From Alphaproteobacteria bacterium (lineage in GTDB: Bacteria; Pseudomonadota; Alphaproteobacteria; Sphingomonadales; Sphingomonadaceae), in contig QBLU01000005.1 in assembly GCA_003241875.1 (NCBI GenBank), positions 34,392 through 98,391 on the forward strand: a stretch of DNA of 64,000 nt, written 5' to 3'. The position numbers were made by a program, and so were the translations under genes. The notes beneath the pieces were generated by a model. It made no database searches, was not told where the DNA came from, and saw only the letters and a program-made list of their open reading frames with translations. Shown piece by piece: positions 32,198-40,647 of the stretch (within the stretch, counting starts at the first letter, position 1; each line of letters starts with the position of its first letter).

Positions 32198-33231
32198 TCG
32201 ACATCCATGCCGCCGTCGCCATGCAGCTGACCGCCCGGTCGGTGGAAGGCTTGCCCGATCGCGCCGCGACAAGCGCCGCAATGCTCGCCCAGATCGAAAC
32301 GGTCGCGGCGCAGATCCTGCAGGCCAAGGTGTTCATCGAACAATATGGCGGCAGCCCGCTGCGGCTGGCGGTGCTGCCCGAATATCTGTTCACTTCCTAT
32401 CCCGGCCGCATCGGCATCGCGGATTTCGCCGCCAAGGTGGCCATCGCCGCCGATGGCCCGGAGTATGCAGCGCTCGGTGCCGTGGCGCAGCGGCTGGGGC
32501 TGTTCCTCGCCGCCAACGCCTATGAGACCGACCCGCATTTCCCCGGCCTCTATTTCCAGGCGAGCGTCATCGTCGCGCCGTCGGGCGATGTCGTGCTGCG
32601 CTATCGCCGGCTGAATTCGATGTACGCGCCGACGCCGCACGATGTCTGGAGCAAGTATCTCGACATCTACGGCCTCGATGGCGTGTTCCCGGTCGCCGAT
32701 ACCGAGATCGGCCGACTGGCAGCGATCGCGTCGGAGGAAATCCTCTACCCGGAGATCGCCCGGGCGCTGGCGCTGCGCGGTGCCGAGGTTTTCGTCCATT
32801 CCTCATCGGAGATCGGGTCCCCCGGCCTCACCCACAAGCAGCTGGCCCGGCGGGCGCGGGCATTGGAAAACCTGGCTTATGTGGTCAGCGCCAATACGGC
32901 GGGCATCAGCGGGACGGCGATGCCGCTGGCGTCGGCCGACGGCAATTCGGCTCTGATCGACTGGAAGGGCAATGTGATGTCCGAATCGAATAGCGGCGAG
33001 ACCTTCACGGCGTTCGGCGACATCGACATCGCCGGGCTGCGAAGGGCGCGGCGCAAGCCCGGCATGACCAACTATCTGTCGCGCCAGCGGCTGGAGCTGT
33101 TCGCTGCGGCCTATGCCGGCAGCGTCCAGCCCGCCGATGCGTTGGGGTCAGGCGACATTCCCGACCGCGACCATTTCAAGCGCGTGCAGGACGCGGTAAT
33201 CTCGCGGCTGAGCGCAGCCGGGCTGATCTGA
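32194..33231 (+). CDS. Nitrilase-fold protein lacking catalytic Cys and Lys
   Basis: 345 residues with the overall carbon-nitrogen hydrolase fold. The first catalytic residue is present (Glu63 in 'AVLPEYLFTSYPG'). The usual 'YRK' lysine is Arg139 ('VVLRYRRLN'), and the nucleophile motif, normally 'xxICxDxxFPE', reads 'AAIASEEILYPE', with Ser180 where Cys should be. As a nitrilase or amidase it is therefore probably inactive or uses other chemistry. The C-terminal half keeps the family's structure ('RARALENLAYVVSANTAG'). It is joined by four-base overlap to the MFS gene and lies 10 bases before the methyltransferase-fold gene. Confidence 0.82.
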   Translation: MIDIHAAVAMQLTARSVEGLPDRAATSAAMLAQIETVAAQILQAKVFIEQYGGSPLRLAVLPEYLFTSYPGRIGIADFAAKVAIAADGPEYAALGAVAQRLGLFLAANAYETDPHFPGLYFQASVIVAPSGDVVLRYRRLNSMYAPTPHDVWSKYLDIYGLDGVFPVADTEIGRLAAIASEEILYPEIARALALRGAEVFVHSSSEIGSPGLTHKQLARRARALENLAYVVSANTAGISGTAMPLASADGNSALIDWKGNVMSESNSGETFTAFGDIDIAGLRRARRKPGMTNYLSRQRLELFAAAYAGSVQPADALGSGDIPDRDHFKRVQDAVISRLSAAGLI

Positions 33232-33241
33232 AGGACAGGAC

Positions 33242-34444
33242 ATGGCGATTCACGACGATATCCCGCCACCCTATTCGATGGTCGGCACCCACGGCGTGTT
33301 TCCGCGCGCGAGCCATGACGAGCGCGCCCGCTTCAATTTCCTCGCCAACCTCAACAAGCATGTCGCCGGCACGCTCGGCCCGGGCAACAAGCTGGCCTGG
33401 GAAAAGCGGGCGCAGCCGAAATTCGTCGCCGAGCAGGGCCGGGCGCCGGCCGATCGCTTCGAGGTACGGCGGGCGATGAATGCCGACCCCTATCACCGCT
33501 TCTGGTCGGCGCTGAAACGCAACAACATGGAGATGCGCCAGCAGAACGGCCGCTCGATCGTGCTGCGCCAGCTCGACGACCTCGACGAACGGGCGCGCCT
33601 CGCCAGCGGCAATGGCGACGGGCTGGAGCTCGATCCCGCCATCACGATCCCGCGCTACCAGACGGCGGTCGACACCCATTGCATGCCGGGCAGCTATTTC
33701 GGCGAGGAGCGGCCGGGCGACGTGTCGGCGGGTGCCAATTACGATTGCGGCATCTTCGTCACCACCGGCGGCGGCATGGGGGCGCTGTCGGACGGCGGCG
33801 GCCAGGCTATCGCCAAATGGGCACACGCAGCCCGGCCCGGCTGGCAGCCGCGCCGCATCCTCGATATCGGCGTCACCGTCGGCCACAGCGCCGTGCCGAT
33901 GGCGCAGGCCTTTCCCGATGCGGAGGTCATCGCCATCGACACCGCGGCGCCGGTGCTGCGTTACGGCCATGCCCGGGCGCGGTCGCTGGGCGCCGACAAT
34001 ATCCGTTTCGTCCAGGCCAATGGCGAGGACCTGTCGCGCTGGGCCGATGGTCATTTCGACTGGGTGCAGACGACGATGTTCCTGCATGAAACCTCGGGCC
34101 AGGCGCTGCCGCGCATCATCGCCGAGGCGGCGCGCGTGCTGGCGCCGGGCGGCCTGATGCTCCACCTCGAACAGCCGCAGTATGACGACACCATGCCGCT
34201 GTTCGAACAGTTCATGCGCGACTGGGACGCCTTCAACAACAACGAGCCGTTCTGGTCGGCGATGCACGCCTATGACATGCACGACGTGCTCGCCGCCGCC
34301 GGCCTGCCGCGCGACAGCCAGTTCGAGGCAAAAGTCCGCGCCGTCGTCGACGAGACGATCTTTCCACCATCGGTCGAAGGCGATGCCGAGGATTTCGGCC
34401 GCGCCGCCGTCTGGCATGCCTATGGCGCCTGGAAGCCGGCATGA
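33242..34444 (+). CDS. Class I SAM-dependent methyltransferase-fold protein
   Basis: 400 residues. The N-terminal ~190 residues are not recognised. The C-terminal half has a Rossmann methyltransferase core: motif I 'ILDIGVTVGHSAVPMA' (about 204-219), the acidic end of strand 2 'AEVIAIDTA', then 'NIRFVQANGEDL', 'FDWVQTTMFLHE' and 'VLAPGGLMLHLE'. The glycine motif is slightly unusual (GVTVGH instead of GxGxG). Substrate unknown. Part of the operon with the nitrilase-fold gene; its stop overlaps the next start (ATGA). Confidence 0.85.
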   Translation: MAIHDDIPPPYSMVGTHGVFPRASHDERARFNFLANLNKHVAGTLGPGNKLAWEKRAQPKFVAEQGRAPADRFEVRRAMNADPYHRFWSALKRNNMEMRQQNGRSIVLRQLDDLDERARLASGNGDGLELDPAITIPRYQTAVDTHCMPGSYFGEERPGDVSAGANYDCGIFVTTGGGMGALSDGGGQAIAKWAHAARPGWQPRRILDIGVTVGHSAVPMAQAFPDAEVIAIDTAAPVLRYGHARARSLGADNIRFVQANGEDLSRWADGHFDWVQTTMFLHETSGQALPRIIAEAARVLAPGGLMLHLEQPQYDDTMPLFEQFMRDWDAFNNNEPFWSAMHAYDMHDVLAAAGLPRDSQFEAKVRAVVDETIFPPSVEGDAEDFGRAAVWHAYGAWKPA

Positions 34445-34797
34445 CCGACATCGACTGGATTGCCCGCGCCGGCGCCCGGGCCAAGGGCGCCCGGCCCAAG
34501 TACTTCGAGGACCCGGCGACCGATCGCCTGCTGTCGATCGTCATGGCGCTGGCCGGCGAGGTGGCGGTGGTCAAGGAACGGCTCGACACCGTCGAGCGGC
34601 TGCTCGACGCCAAGGGGACGATCAGCCGCGCCGATATCGAGGCCTATGCGCCCGATCGTGACGCCGGCCACGCACGCGGGCTGATGCACCGCGAATTCGC
34701 CGCGCGCATCCTTCGCGGCGTCCAGCAGGACATGGAAAGTCTCGAAATGGCCGAATCTTCGGTTGAAGACGTGTCGAAGCAGTTGCGCGACAGCTAA
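34441..34797 (+). CDS. Small coiled-coil hypothetical protein of the TonB/MFS locus
   Basis: 118 residues, soluble, no recognised family. 'MALAGEVAVVKERLDTVERLLD' (split near 36-57) gives a short coiled coil, followed by an acidic segment with 'RADIEAYAPD' and a second helix to the end. The ATG overlaps the stop of the methyltransferase-fold gene, so it is part of the same operon and may be a partner subunit of one of the upstream proteins. Confidence 0.65.
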   Translation: MTDIDWIARAGARAKGARPKYFEDPATDRLLSIVMALAGEVAVVKERLDTVERLLDAKGTISRADIEAYAPDRDAGHARGLMHREFAARILRGVQQDMESLEMAESSVEDVSKQLRDS

Positions 34798-34875
34798 GTT
34801 CGGCTAAGCATCGGGATAGCCAAGAAGGGGCTGCCGCACTGGTCGGCCTCATGCGCGTCGTAAGAGGGGAGAACC

Positions 34876-35148
34876 ATGGCAGAAGCAGCAAAGCCCGCGG
34901 GCAAGAAGATGGATGCATTGCAGAAGCCGTTGACACCGTCGCCGGAACTGGCAGCGATCGTCGGCAAGGACATGCTGCCGCGCGGCCAGGTGGTCAGCAA
35001 GGTCTGGGAATACATCAAGAAGCATGACCTGCAGAAGCCGACCGACAAGCGGCAGATCGTTGCCGACGAAAAGCTGAAGAAGGTCTTCGGCGTCGACGAA
35101 TGCTCGATGTTCGAAATGAACAAGCATCTGGCGCGCCACCTGAAATAG
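34876..35148 (+). CDS. SWIB/MDM2-domain protein
   Basis: 90 residues, almost entirely one SWIB domain: 'PLTPSPELAAIVGKDMLPRGQVVSKVWEYIKKHDLQ' region (18-53), then 'KRQIVADEKLKKVFGVDECSMFEMNKHLARHL'. Stand-alone SWIB proteins occur in several bacterial groups; their function is not established, with chromatin-like or topoisomerase-linked roles proposed. A GAGGGGAG ribosome binding site lies close upstream. Monocistronic by appearance, 78 bases after the preceding gene and convergent with the kinase. Confidence 0.92.
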   Translation: MAEAAKPAGKKMDALQKPLTPSPELAAIVGKDMLPRGQVVSKVWEYIKKHDLQKPTDKRQIVADEKLKKVFGVDECSMFEMNKHLARHLK

Positions 35149-35176
35149 CATTTTCAGCCAGGGTTCGCCCCGGCTG

Positions 35177-35983
35177 TCAGCACCGATCCACAGCCGGCCG
35201 GTCCCGCCATTGGACCGCGCCGGCTGTGTGGTCTTGGGCGATCGGCACGATGACATCGGCGCGCCCCGGCATGGTCGCCAGCATGTGCCGCGACAGCCGC
35301 TCGAAATGCTGGATGAAGCGATCGAGCGCGGCGTCGTCCATGCCGAGGCCCTGCGCCCGCAGCGGCCGTTCCTGCTGGCGGCGCCAGGCGGATACCACTC
35401 CGAAATCGGGCGCCAGCAGCGCCACCAGCAGGTCGATCGGCGCGAACAGCCGGGCATAGTCCCCGCCCAGCGCGTCGTTGACCGCGCGTCGCCAGGTCAA
35501 ATCGGGGTCTTCCCTCGATTCCAGAGCGTTGACCGGTGACTCTAATGTCGATTCTTGCTGGGGTGTTGCACCGATGCACCAGCCTTCGAACAGCAGCACG
35601 TCGACAGGTGCGATGACGGTCGGCCACGTCGTCGCCGGGGCGTCGCGGCCCTTGTCGAAACGCGGCACGATCACCGGCCCCGAGCCCGTCAGCAACGCCG
35701 CGATGGTGCGTTGCCCGAGCGCCACGTCATGGGTGCCGGGCACGCCGCGGGTGGCGAACAGCGGATGCACCGTCGCCGCCAGCCGGGCGCGCTGTGCCTT
35801 CGAATGGTAAAGGTCGTCGAGCGACAGTGTCGCCGCCGACAGGCCATGCACGCCGAGCAGTCGTTCGAGGAACAGGCAGGCGGTCGACTTGCCGCTGCCC
35901 TGCACGCCGTTGATGCCGACCAGCACCGGCCGCCCCAGCCGCCGGCGCAACGCCGAGATCTCGGCGGCGAGCGGCGTCCACAC
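35177..35983 (-). CDS. P-loop kinase, probably D-glycerate 3-kinase
   Basis: 268 residues from a GTG at 35983. Walker A 'GVQGSGKST' (26-34), then 'LSLDDLYHSKAQR', 'TRGVPGTHD' and 'PRFDKGRDAP', a set shared by plant-type D-glycerate 3-kinases and the YggC/pantothenate-kinase-like group. Toward the end 'WRRQQERPLRAQGLGMDD' is also typical. The same frame remains open and family-like upstream for about 30 codons ('IAPDLAARLAREGLPGRYA'), overlapping the end of the neighbouring CBS gene, but without an ATG or GTG. The true start may be CTG or may be obscured. Confidence 0.75.
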   Translation of the reverse strand: MWTPLAAEISALRRRLGRPVLVGINGVQGSGKSTACLFLERLLGVHGLSAATLSLDDLYHSKAQRARLAATVHPLFATRGVPGTHDVALGQRTIAALLTGSGPVIVPRFDKGRDAPATTWPTVIAPVDVLLFEGWCIGATPQQESTLESPVNALESREDPDLTWRRAVNDALGGDYARLFAPIDLLVALLAPDFGVVSAWRRQQERPLRAQGLGMDDAALDRFIQHFERLSRHMLATMPGRADVIVPIAQDHTAGAVQWRDRPAVDRC

Positions 35984-36057
35984 GCCGGTAATGGTGTCGG
36001 CATAGCGGCCCGGCAGCCCCTCGCGCGCCAGCCGCGCGGCGAGATCGGGCGCGATCT

Positions 36058-36975
36058 TCAGGCCGCTGCCCGCTCCGCCGGGGCGTGCAGGCGCAGCCGC
36101 TTCACCATGCGCGGGTCGCCATCGATGACTTCAAAGCGCCAGCCGCTCGGGTGATCGACGATCTCGCCGAGCGCCGGCACCCGGCCGGCGAGCATGAACA
36201 CCATGCCGCCGAGCGTATCGACCTCGTCGCCGATCTCGTCGTCGGCAAAGCTGGTCTGCAGCTCCTCCTCCAGCTCCTCGAGCGGCAGCCGGGCATCGGC
36301 CTCCCACAACCGGTCGTTGATCGCCTGGAGCAGCGCCGCTTCATCCTCGTCGTGCTCGTCCTCGATGTCGCCGACGATCTCCTCGACCAGGTCCTCGATG
36401 GTGACCAGGCCGTCGGTGCCGCCATATTCGTCGACGATCATCGCCATGTGCGTCCGCCCGGCGCGCATGCGGGCGAGCAGGTCGACGATGCGCATCGACG
36501 CCGGCACGAACAGCACCGGGCGCAGCAGCGGCTCGACGGGCAGGTTCTCGAAGCGTTTCGACGACACCGAATCGTCGAAGGTTTCAGCGATATGGGCGTA
36601 GATGTCCTTGATATGCGCCATGCCGATGATGTGGTCGCGGTCACCGCGGAACACCGGCACGCGGCTATGGCCGGCCTCCTTGAACAGCGCCACCAACGCC
36701 GGGAAGCCGTCGGCGATGTCGAACACCACCATGTCGCTGCGCGGCACGCCGATGTCGCCGGCCTCGCGCTCGCCGAAATGCAGCATGTTCTTCAGCATGG
36801 CGCGTTCGACCGGCGACAGGTCGTCGCGCGCCGCGCCGTCGTCGCTATGCTCGTCTATGGCCTCTTCCAGGCTCTCGCGCAGGCTCGGTTCGTGATCGGT
36901 GCCGGTGATGAGCAGCCGCAGGCCGCGCCACAATCGGGTCGCGAAATCGTCGCTGCTACTGTCGGGTTCGGGCAT
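36058..36975 (-). CDS. CBS-domain hemolysin/CorC-family protein
   Basis: 305 residues: two CBS motifs (about 70-195; 'VPRSDMVVFDI', 'SRVPVFRGDRDHIIGMAHIKD', 'MRIVDLLARMRAGRTHMAMIVDEYGGTDGLVT', each only in part here) and a C-terminal CorC/HlyC transporter-associated domain (about 220-300). No membrane domain. This is the short CorC-like type normally found next to ybeY, here with ybeY 12 bases upstream on the same strand. Role unclear; proposed in Mg2+/Co2+ handling or ribosome-related stress. Confidence 0.9.
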   Translation of the reverse strand: MPEPDSSSDDFATRLWRGLRLLITGTDHEPSLRESLEEAIDEHSDDGAARDDLSPVERAMLKNMLHFGEREAGDIGVPRSDMVVFDIADGFPALVALFKEAGHSRVPVFRGDRDHIIGMAHIKDIYAHIAETFDDSVSSKRFENLPVEPLLRPVLFVPASMRIVDLLARMRAGRTHMAMIVDEYGGTDGLVTIEDLVEEIVGDIEDEHDEDEAALLQAINDRLWEADARLPLEELEEELQTSFADDEIGDEVDTLGGMVFMLAGRVPALGEIVDHPSGWRFEVIDGDPRMVKRLRLHAPAERAAA

Positions 36976-36987
36976 CGCGTTCAGGCC

Positions 36988-37491
36988 TCAGCCGGCATAG
37001 GGGTCATCGAGGCCAAGCGCCTGGCAGGCCGCGGACTCGAGCGCTTCCATGGCATTCGCCTGCATTTCGCCGGTTTCATGGTCGTAACCTAGCAGGTGCA
37101 GCGTGCCGTGGACAATCAGATGTTGGGCATAGTCGGGCACCGCCCAGCCCTTCTCGCCGGCTTCGCGCGCGCAGGTTTCGGCGGCCAGCACGATGTCGCC
37201 GAGCAGCACCTCGCCATCGTCGCTGTTGGCGAGGCCATCGAGCAGATCGGCCTGCACCATCGGAAAACTGAGCACGTTGGTCGGCTGGTCCTTTTGCCGA
37301 TACTGGTTGTTCAGCGCGTGAACCTCGGCATCATCGGTCAGCCGCACGCTGGTCTCGACATTGAGCGCGCGGGTGGCGAAGTCGCCATGCGGCGTCTGCG
37401 CCAGCGCCGCGGCAACGGCGGCGGCGGCCAGCGCCTCCCAATCCGCCGCCGGCCATTGCGGCGAAGCGACTTCGGTTTCGGTGGTCAGCAT
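36988..37491 (-). CDS. ybeY: Endoribonuclease YbeY, rRNA maturation factor
   Basis: 167 residues. Zinc site 'HGTLHLLGYDH' gives His128, His132 and His138. Also 'ALNNQYRQKDQPTNVLSFP' (59-77) and 'GDIVLAAET', all strongly conserved in the family. YbeY trims the 3' end of 16S rRNA and takes part in ribosome quality control. It lies in the phoH-ybeY-CBS order, six bases after phoH. Confidence 0.95.
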   Translation of the reverse strand: MLTTETEVASPQWPAADWEALAAAAVAAALAQTPHGDFATRALNVETSVRLTDDAEVHALNNQYRQKDQPTNVLSFPMVQADLLDGLANSDDGEVLLGDIVLAAETCAREAGEKGWAVPDYAQHLIVHGTLHLLGYDHETGEMQANAMEALESAACQALGLDDPYAG

Positions 37492-37497
37492 CGAGGC

Positions 37498-38505
37498 TCA
37501 CCCATCCTGGGGCGGGCCTTCATAGGCGTCGACGATGCGGCCGACGATCGGGTGGCGGACGACCTCGCGGCTGCTGAAGCGCATGACCGATATGCCTTCG
37601 ATGCCGTCGAGGCGCTTGACCGCGTCGGCCAGCCCCGACGCCGCCGGATTGGGCAGGTCGACCTGGTTGGGATCGCCGCAGACGACCATGCGGCTGCGCT
37701 CGCCAAAGCGGGTCAGGAACATCTTCATCTGCAGCGGCGTGGTGTTCTGCGCCTCGTCGAGAATGATGAACGCGTTCGCCAAAGTGCGCCCACGCATGAA
37801 GGCCAGCGGCGCGATCTCGATCTCGCCCGACGCCAGCCGGCGCTCGACCTGTTCGGCGGGCAGCATGTCATACAGCGCGTCGTACAGCGGGCGAAGGTAG
37901 GGATCGACCTTGTCCTTCATGTCGCCGGGCAGGAAGCCCAGCCGTTCGCCCGCCTCCACCGCCGGGCGCGACAGCACCAGCCGGTCGACCGAACCGGCAA
38001 TGAGCTGGCTGACAGCCTGGGCCACCGCGAGATAGGTCTTGCCGGTGCCGGCGGGACCCAATGCAAAGATGATCGAATCGCGCGCCAGCGCCTCGATATA
38101 GCGGACCTGCGTCGGGCTGCGCGCCGCAATGGTCTTCCGTCGCGTGCGGATGACGGCGGTGTTGGCAAGGCCGGAGTCGGCGCTGACCAGCCCATCGAGC
38201 GACGGGTCCGCCGCGATGGCGACGGCGCCGACGACATCGCCGGCGTCGATTTTTTCACCATGGGCGAGGCGGTTGTACAGCCCGGTCAGCACATCGCGGG
38301 CGCGGGCGGCGGCATCGGCCTCGCCCTCCACCTGGACGCGATTGCCGCGCGCCGAGATGTAGACGCCGAGCTGGCCCTCCAGCGCGATGAGGTTCTGGTC
38401 GAATTCGCCGAACAGCGGCCCGAGCAGATAGGCCTTTTCGAATTCGATCTCGAGCCGGACGCGGTCGCTGGCGGCGACGGAAGAGCGCTGCGGCTTTTTC
38501 GACAT
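37498..38505 (-). CDS. phoH: PhoH family ATPase
   Basis: 335 residues from the ATG overlapping the miaB stop (TGATG). An N-terminal KH-like part (about 15-100) is followed by a P-loop domain: Walker A 'GPAGTGKT' (150-157), 'LSRPAVEAGERLGFLPGD', Walker B 'AFIILDEAQNT', 'VVCGDPNQVDLP'. This is the PhoH/YbeZ type that partners YbeY in RNA processing, matching the gene order here. Confidence 0.95.
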   Translation of the reverse strand: MSKKPQRSSVAASDRVRLEIEFEKAYLLGPLFGEFDQNLIALEGQLGVYISARGNRVQVEGEADAAARARDVLTGLYNRLAHGEKIDAGDVVGAVAIAADPSLDGLVSADSGLANTAVIRTRRKTIAARSPTQVRYIEALARDSIIFALGPAGTGKTYLAVAQAVSQLIAGSVDRLVLSRPAVEAGERLGFLPGDMKDKVDPYLRPLYDALYDMLPAEQVERRLASGEIEIAPLAFMRGRTLANAFIILDEAQNTTPLQMKMFLTRFGERSRMVVCGDPNQVDLPNPAASGLADAVKRLDGIEGISVMRFSSREVVRHPIVGRIVDAYEGPPQDG

Positions 38506-39874
38506 CAGGCGGCTGTTCTTTCTGCTGGGAGGGAAAGGGGAACGGCTTCGACGCTGTTGGGCTGCCCGGCGGTGATTTCCACGGCAATGAGGTCGCCGAT
38601 CCGGGCGCCCGGGATCTCGACCACCGCCGATTGCAGCCACGGTGTCTTGCCGATCAACTGGCCGGGCTTGCGGCCGGGGCGTTCGAGCAGGATCTCGGTG
38701 CGGCGGCCGACGCTGGCCTTGTTGAATTCATAGGCGCCCGCGGTGATCGCCGCCTGCAGCCGGGCGAGGCGTTCCTCCTTCACCGGCTCGGGCACCTGGT
38801 CGGGCATGGCGGCGGCCGGCGTGCCCGGGCGGATCGAATATTTGAAGCTATAGGCCTGGGCATAGCCGACCTCGGCGACGATGCGCAGCGTGTCGGCAAA
38901 ATCGGCCCGGTCTCGCCCGGGAAACCGACGATGAAATCGCCCGACAGCGCGACGTCGGAGCGGACGCTGCGCAGTTCGGCCAGCGTCGCCAGATAGGATT
39001 CGCGAGTATGGGCGCGGTTCATCGCCTTCAGGATGCGGCTGCTGCCCGACTGCACCGGCAGGTGGAGGTACGGCATCAGCTTGGGAATATCGCGATGCGC
39101 CTCGATCAGCGCCCGCGTCATGTCGCGCGGGTGCGAGGTGGTGTAGCGGATGCGCTGCAGCCCCGGAATGTCGGCGAGGCGCGCGATCAGCAGCGGCAGG
39201 CTGTCGGTGCCCGCCGCACCGCCGTCATAGGCATTCACATTCTGCCCGATCAGCGTGATCTCGACGGCGCCGGCGGCAACCAGCGCCTCGGCCTCCGCGA
39301 CCAGGTCGGCTTGCGGGCGCGAGGTCTCGCCGCCGCGCGTGTAGGGTACCACACAGAAAGTACAGAATTTGTCACAGCCCTCCTGGACGGTCAGGAAGGC
39401 GCTGGCGCCCTGGTGGCGGCGGGCAGGCAGATGCGCGAATTTCGGGACCGCCGGCATGTCGGTATCGATGGCCCGGCCCCAGCGCGCACCGCGCGCATCC
39501 TCCGGAATGGCGGCGGCCTCGCGCAGCAGTGCCGGCAGGTTATGGTATGCCAGCGGCCCGACGATGACATCGACGGCCGGCGCGCGGCGGCCGATCTCGG
39601 CACCTTCGGCCTGGGCGACGCAGCCGGCGGCGACGATGACCGGGCGGCTGCCATCGGCGCGCGGCTTTTTCAGCCGGCCGATGTCGGAATACAGCTTTTC
39701 GGCGGCTTTCTCGCGGATATGGCAGGTGTTGAGCACGACGATATCGGCGCCGTCGGCGCTGTCGACGGCGACATGGCCCTCGGCGGCGAGCAGGTCGCCC
39801 ATGCGTTCCGAATCATAGACATTCATCTGGCAGCCGAAGGATTTGACGTAGTAACGGGTGGTTTCGGCTGACAC
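38505..39874 (-). pseudogene. miaB: tRNA methylthiotransferase MiaB, interrupted by a one-base frameshift
   Basis: From the GTG at 39874 the frame encodes the MTTase N-domain ('[18 protein letters not shown]') and the radical-SAM site '[19 protein letters not shown]' (CxxxCxxC), and continues to '[12 protein letters not shown]'. It then turns into meaningless sequence. The expected continuation ('[10 protein letters not shown]', '[29 protein letters not shown]') is found in the next frame and runs through the TRAM domain to 38505. One missing base near 38904-38912 (GACCGGGCC) explains it; the total length is one short of a multiple of three. MiaB makes ms2i6A37 in tRNA. Because the gene is so conserved, sequencing error is likely; otherwise it is inactivated. 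Confidence 0.88.
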
Positions 39875-39973
39875 TGGCTGCGGCGACTCCGGCGATGATG
39901 GCTTGTCATAGCCTGTGCCGCCGCCGGGGTCATCCCCATTGGTGCCGCGGTTTGCCGGCGCTATGCTGGCGCC

Positions 39974-40345
39974 ATGCACCTGCTCCACGCTGCCGATACG
40001 CCCGCCGCGCCGACAATCAGCTTCGACCAGTTCCTCGCCGTCGACATCCGTGTCGGCCGCATCATTGCCGCCGAGCCGTTTCCGGAGGCGCGCAAGCCGG
40101 CACTGAAGCTGACCATCGATTTCGGCGGGGGCGTCGGCATCAAGCGATCATCGGCGCAGATCACCGAACATTATTCGGTGGACACGCTGCCCGGGCGCCT
40201 CGTCGCGGCGGTCGTCAACTTCCCGCCCCGCCAGATCGGCAAGTTCATGTCGGAAGTGCTGACCTTGGGCTTTCAAGATGCCGATGGCGCGGTCGTGCTG
40301 TTCACGCCCGATCATGACGTGCCGATCGGCGGGCGGTTGTTCTAA
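39974..40345 (+). CDS. csaA: CsaA/YtpR-type tRNA-binding domain protein
   Basis: 123 residues, a single OB-fold tRNA-binding domain: '[30 protein letters not shown]' region (17-46), '[28 protein letters not shown]' (62-89), '[10 protein letters not shown]'. CsaA proteins are dimeric tRNA-binding proteins with chaperone-like effects on secretion. It sits divergent from miaB, in the space between miaB and plsC, and is followed by a repeat-bearing gap. Confidence 0.92.
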   Translation: MHLLHAADTPAAPTISFDQFLAVDIRVGRIIAAEPFPEARKPALKLTIDFGGGVGIKRSSAQITEHYSVDTLPGRLVAAVVNFPPRQIGKFMSEVLTLGFQDADGAVVLFTPDHDVPIGGRLF

Positions 40346-40367
40346 TGTTGATTGCATTAAACTTGAT

Positions 40368-40443
40368 CCGCTCAGGCTGAGCTTGTCGAAGCCCTCGCGA
40401 GCACCGTTCTGCGACACGGCTTCGACAAGCTCAGCCTGAGCGG
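40368..40443. repeat. REP-like inverted repeat, family 2, long copy
   Basis: A perfect 26-base inverted repeat: the left arm at 40368-40393 begins CCGCTCAGGCTGAGCTTGTC, and the right arm at 40418-40443 is its exact complement, with a 24-base loop. The inner palindrome CTCAGGCTGAG matches the short copy at 15142-15158. The surrounding gap 40346-40647 (about 300 bases between csaA and plsC) holds nothing else I can name; its right half is AT-richer than the neighbourhood and has no supported open frame. Confidence 0.85.
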
Positions 40444-40647
40444 GCATTATGGTTCAACAAAATTGAAGGCGGGTCTAAATCGTAGAATTGCAAGGCCAAA
40501 GCCACAGTCGACAATGATTGCTTTCGGTCGAAATTCGCAATGCAGACGACCACGAGTAGCGGCGTCTGACCGTCCGGTAGCGAAACTTCCTCTCCCGCTT
40601 GCGGGAGCGGAAGAGGGGTCGCTAATCGCGATACCCATCCGTCCTCT

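Noticed and set aside
40447-40638. Short open frames in the csaA-plsC gap
   Set aside because: About 60 codons on each strand, no ribosome binding site, no hydrophobic or motif pattern.
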